This document shows positions 6,054-7,130 of a stretch of 7,130 bases of DNA, in pieces; positions within the stretch are counted from its first letter, which is position 1; every line of letters starts with the position of its first letter. Below the pieces are notes generated by a model that saw only the letters and a program-made list of their open reading frames with translations, was not told where the DNA came from and ran no database searches. Made by a program: the position numbers and the translations under genes. This DNA comes from Dialister sp. UBA6422 (GTDB taxonomy: Bacteria; Bacillota; Negativicutes; Veillonellales; Dialisteraceae). The DNA lies in contig DJPC01000103.1 of assembly GCA_002439665.1 (NCBI GenBank), positions 1 to 7,130 on the forward strand. Direction: 5' to 3'.

Positions 6054-6716
6054 TTATGATACATGCTCTTCCATAGATCCATGCTTTTTATGATACCACT
6101 TTAAATATAACCGAATAAAATTAGCCCCTATAAACTTCACTAAAATAATAAGCCCTAAAATAATTCCTACCGGCAAAATTGTAATGGGAAGCAAAGCTGC
6201 ACCAGAACCGATAGTATTATTGACCGTTCCTGAACCTGCATATTGGTAAGCGGCAAAAATAGTTCTTTCATCATCGGTGATTTCCCCTTCTTCGTACATA
6301 TTTTTTGTCATAAACGCAGCAATATCTGAACTGGTAAAACTAGAAACAAAAGCCAATCCAGTAATGCCAGGAATTCCCATGAGACGATGAAGAAAAGGTT
6401 GAAACAATTTTCCCGCAGCTTTCATAGCCCCTAAATGTTCACATACCTCGATGAGGCCCTGTGCTACCATAGTGATAGGAACCATAGTTAAAGCGAAGGC
6501 AAATCCCTCTCTAGCGCCAAAACCACCAGTACCAAGCATAGCGACTTTAGCTCCCTCGGCATGGCCAAACTGTCCCATAAGGCTCATGAAATCAAAGGCT
6601 TTTAAAAAATTATTTTGATGCCCAAATACACCAGAAAAACAAATGATAAGAAAAATCAGGGATACCCAGCCCTTCCAAGTCACCTTATAAGCCGATTCTA
6701 TTTTTTTCTTTTCCAT
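6054..6716 (-). CDS. Nucleoside-recognition/Gate-type inner-membrane protein, partner of the YjiG-like protein
   Basis: The 220-residue protein is hydrophobic, with likely membrane segments at about 17-32, 72-92, 115-135 and 173-196. Glycine/serine-rich conserved-looking stretches include GTGGFGAREGF (62-72), GLAFVSSFTSSDIAAF (120-135) and AGSGTVNNTIGSGAALLPI (160-178). A short basic C-terminal tail follows. Gate-domain proteins often come as pairs (YjiG/YjiH, SpmA/SpmB) thought to form a transporter or channel, but the substrate is not established; the family name is historical. The ATG at 6716 is preferred because AAGGAGG lies 7 bases upstream. The open frame reaches 6917 only by reading through the end of the preceding gene. 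It is 41 bases behind that gene and ends before the strong terminator. Its length is near that of E. coli YjiH, but I cannot confirm that assignment by sequence. Confidence 0.82.
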   Translation of the reverse strand: MEKKKIESAYKVTWKGWVSLIFLIICFSGVFGHQNNFLKAFDFMSLMGQFGHAEGAKVAMLGTGGFGAREGFAFALTMVPITMVAQGLIEVCEHLGAMKAAGKLFQPFLHRLMGIPGITGLAFVSSFTSSDIAAFMTKNMYEEGEITDDERTIFAAYQYAGSGTVNNTIGSGAALLPITILPVGIILGLIILVKFIGANFIRLYLKWYHKKHGSMEEHVS

Positions 6717-6723
6717 AGGTGAG

Positions 6724-6730
6724 CCTCCTT
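6724..6730 (-). promoter_or_regulatory. Ribosome binding site fixing the start at 6716
   Basis: AAGGAGG on the minus strand with 7 bases to the ATG at 6716. It rules out the longer in-frame start near 6917, which would lie inside the upstream gene. Confidence 0.88.
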
Positions 6731-6757
6731 CATAATAAATAATCCATGGGGTTTCTC

Positions 6758-7130
6758 TTAATATCCCAAAAGAAATAAAATTCCCCTGGTAAGCCACATA
6801 GAAATCATCGCATCTATAATCGGCGTTGCTAACATGACCGGATAATAAACCGTACGCACCTGACTCACCATAACAATACGAGCGAAATGTCCTATCAATG
6901 TTCCCATGGTAATACAAGCAGGAAATAAAATCGTCGCATGCACGGCACTGATGGTTCCATTCATATACATACCAGCAGCCGTAGCTGCCCCTGCCGCCTT
7001 AGCAAAAAAAGCAGCTAAAAGTACCACCGAAGCCTCGCCAGGAAGGCCAAAGATCCCCATGACAGGGGACAGCATATCTCCAATGATAGGCATGATACCT
7101 GCTAATTTTAAAAAATTAATCAACGTATAC
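6758..7130 (-). CDS. yjiG: YjiG-family nucleoside-recognition/Gate membrane protein, N-terminus beyond window
   Basis: The last 123 residues are visible; the frame is open to the window edge, and no start is credible inside it (the only early candidate is an internal TTG at 7123 without a ribosome binding site). The sequence is strongly hydrophobic with about three to four membrane segments. It carries the stretch GLPGEASVVLLAA, which I recognise from E. coli YjiG, and VRTVYYP near the C-terminus, where YjiG has a similar YYP. YjiG is about 150 residues, so roughly 30 residues are missing here. It probably acts in the inner membrane together with the Gate protein encoded 41 bases downstream. 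The transported compound is unknown. No promoter is visible for this unit; it must lie outside the window. Confidence 0.78.
   Translation of the reverse strand, partial: YTLINFLKLAGIMPIIGDMLSPVMGIFGLPGEASVVLLAAFFAKAAGAATAAGMYMNGTISAVHATILFPACITMGTLIGHFARIVMVSQVRTVYYPVMLATPIIDAMISMWLTRGILFLLGY

Noticed and set aside
6717..6917. Extension of the 220-residue Gate protein to an ATG at 6917
   Set aside because: The extension runs through the coding end of the YjiG-like gene in another frame and is not hydrophobic; AAGGAGG at 6724-6730 marks the start at 6716.
7121..7123. TTG at 7123 as the start of the YjiG-like gene
   Set aside because: The frame stays open to the window edge, YjiG proteins have about 30 more N-terminal residues, and no ribosome binding site is visible in the seven bases before it.

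Overview
The window reads as a chromosomal stretch of a diderm Firmicute (class Negativicutes; Veillonella, Dialister and Megasphaera are the kind of relatives I would compare first). The reasons are low-to-moderate G+C, strong Firmicute-style AGGAGG ribosome binding sites and sigma-A-type promoters, together with an LPS-transport outer-membrane protein (LptD family) that a monoderm would not need. The genus is inference. All six genes lie on the minus strand, so transcription runs from high to low coordinates. No RNA gene, CRISPR array, insertion sequence or phage gene was seen, and no gene-free gap exceeds about 240 bases.

Region A (7130 to 6054) holds two small inner-membrane proteins of the nucleoside-recognition/Gate type: a YjiG-like protein cut by the window edge, and a second 220-residue protein 41 bases downstream. 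The unit closes with a strong hairpin terminator (5962-6001), preceded by a perfect 15-base palindrome.

Region B (5948 to 2862) is a one-gene unit. An extended -10 promoter drives a 962-residue protein that joins a complete UvrD/Rep-type helicase to a C-terminal PD-(D/E)XK nuclease with a four-cysteine Fe-S signature. It ends at a long stem-loop used as terminator.

Region C (2844 to 1, running off the window) is an envelope operon. A well-formed promoter with a perfect dyad between its -35 and -10 boxes is followed by a leader with two related inverted repeats. Three exported proteins follow: an unrecognised 148-residue secreted protein, an unrecognised 401-residue periplasmic protein with tandem VYG repeats, and LptD. 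The last two overlap by 8 bases (ATGATTAA), so the repeat protein and LptD are probably translationally coupled. The LptD lacks cysteines in its whole visible mature part, including the position where proteobacterial LptD carries a disulfide cysteine.

The least understood part is region C: two uncharacterised exported proteins placed ahead of LptD, behind what may be a regulated promoter. They are candidates for lineage-specific helpers of LPS export or outer-membrane assembly.
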